Assembly (NCBI RefSeq): GCF_003063375.1
Contig: NZ_NERY01000002.1
Coordinates: forward strand, 496,001-560,000
Length of the DNA stretch: 64,000 nucleotides
Source: Limnohabitans sp. MMS-10A-178
Lineage (GTDB): Bacteria; Pseudomonadota; Gammaproteobacteria; Burkholderiales; Burkholderiaceae_C
Direction: 5' to 3'
Within the stretch, counting starts at the first letter, position 1. The number at the start of each line of letters is the position of its first letter. This document shows, one piece after another, positions 63,942 to 64,000 of the stretch. Below the pieces are notes generated by a model. That model did not search any database and had not been told where the DNA came from. It saw only the letters and a list, made by a program, of their open reading frames with translations. Made by a program: the position numbers and the translations under genes.

Positions 63942-64000
63942 ATGTCTGATTCCAGCTCACAAAACACCTCAAATCAAGGCCAAAACCCTGAAGCCCCCAA
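63942..64000 (+). CDS. Start of an unidentified protein, cut by the window edge
   Basis: An ATG at 63942 opens a frame to the right edge, giving 19 residues rich in Ser, Gln and Asn (MSDSSSQNTSNQGQ...). Too short to identify; an earlier in-frame ATG at 63933 is possible. Confidence 0.45.
   Translation, partial: MSDSSSQNTSNQGQNPEAP

Overview
The window is a chromosomal segment of a betaproteobacterium of the order Burkholderiales, most likely family Comamonadaceae (a freshwater Limnohabitans/Rhodoferax-type organism is my best guess). The signs are the dnaX-ybaB-recR block beside a short SRP RNA, a sigma-70 gene with a long Lys/Ala/Pro-rich N-terminal extension next to dnaG, a Bug/TctC-type solute-binding protein, and a protocatechuate 4,5-cleavage operon in the pmd gene order of Comamonas. 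No tRNA, rRNA 16S/23S/5S, IS element, prophage or CRISPR array was seen. Codon use and gene density look uniform.

Layout. 1-2.9 kb: moaA (cut by the window edge), mobA and moeA for molybdenum cofactor, ended by a bidirectional terminator. 2.9-7.4 kb: an RND efflux pump and its membrane fusion protein; the pump gene carries an in-frame amber stop. 7.5-11.2 kb: rnhA, a methyltransferase, gloB and mltD. 11.2-16.5 kb: an orphan Tat-type solute-binding protein, recR-ybaB-dnaX, the SRP RNA gene ffs, and a BaiN-like flavoprotein. 16.6-18.9 kb: trxA, rho with a structured leader, rpmE2. 19-22.5 kb: a large membrane protein, a MATE exporter and a small ABM-domain protein. 22.5-27.4 kb: a MarR regulator divergent from a fumarylpyruvate-hydrolase-like gene, a TRAP transporter and a NUDIX hydrolase. 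27.4-32.6 kb: dnaG and rpoD. 32.6-34 kb: a yybP-ykoY manganese riboswitch driving a TerC/YjbE-type membrane protein and an uncharacterised 151-aa protein. 34-37.5 kb: paaZ and an isolated soxXA pair.

37.5-63.4 kb is an aromatic-acid catabolic region. The pmd operon (pmdU-E-F-D-A-B-C plus an aldo/keto reductase, minus strand) with a divergent LysR regulator converts protocatechuate to pyruvate and oxaloacetate. A VanA-type O-demethylase oxygenase (no reductase seen) is coupled to a Bug protein. A second operon (54.5-62.2 kb) encodes a crotonase, feruloyl-CoA synthase, thiolase, short-chain dehydrogenase, thioesterase, a 61-aa unknown protein, an acyl-CoA dehydrogenase and a MarR regulator. Together these suggest a CoA-dependent beta-oxidative route ferulate -> vanilloyl-CoA -> vanillate -> protocatechuate -> central metabolism. 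Three separate FAH-fold hydrolases lie beside these modules. An FKBP-type isomerase and the start of an unidentified gene end the window.

Most notable sequence-level observations: a nine-A run in dnaX where either alternative frame stops within a few codons (candidate gamma-subunit slippage site); the amber-split RND gene; a riboswitch with a ribosome-binding-site-sequestering helix; two MarR-type palindromes next to catabolic operons; an H1-like tail with an AT-hook-like motif on sigma-70; a translationally coupled novel 61-aa protein; and a SoxA signal peptide built from tandem DNA repeats.
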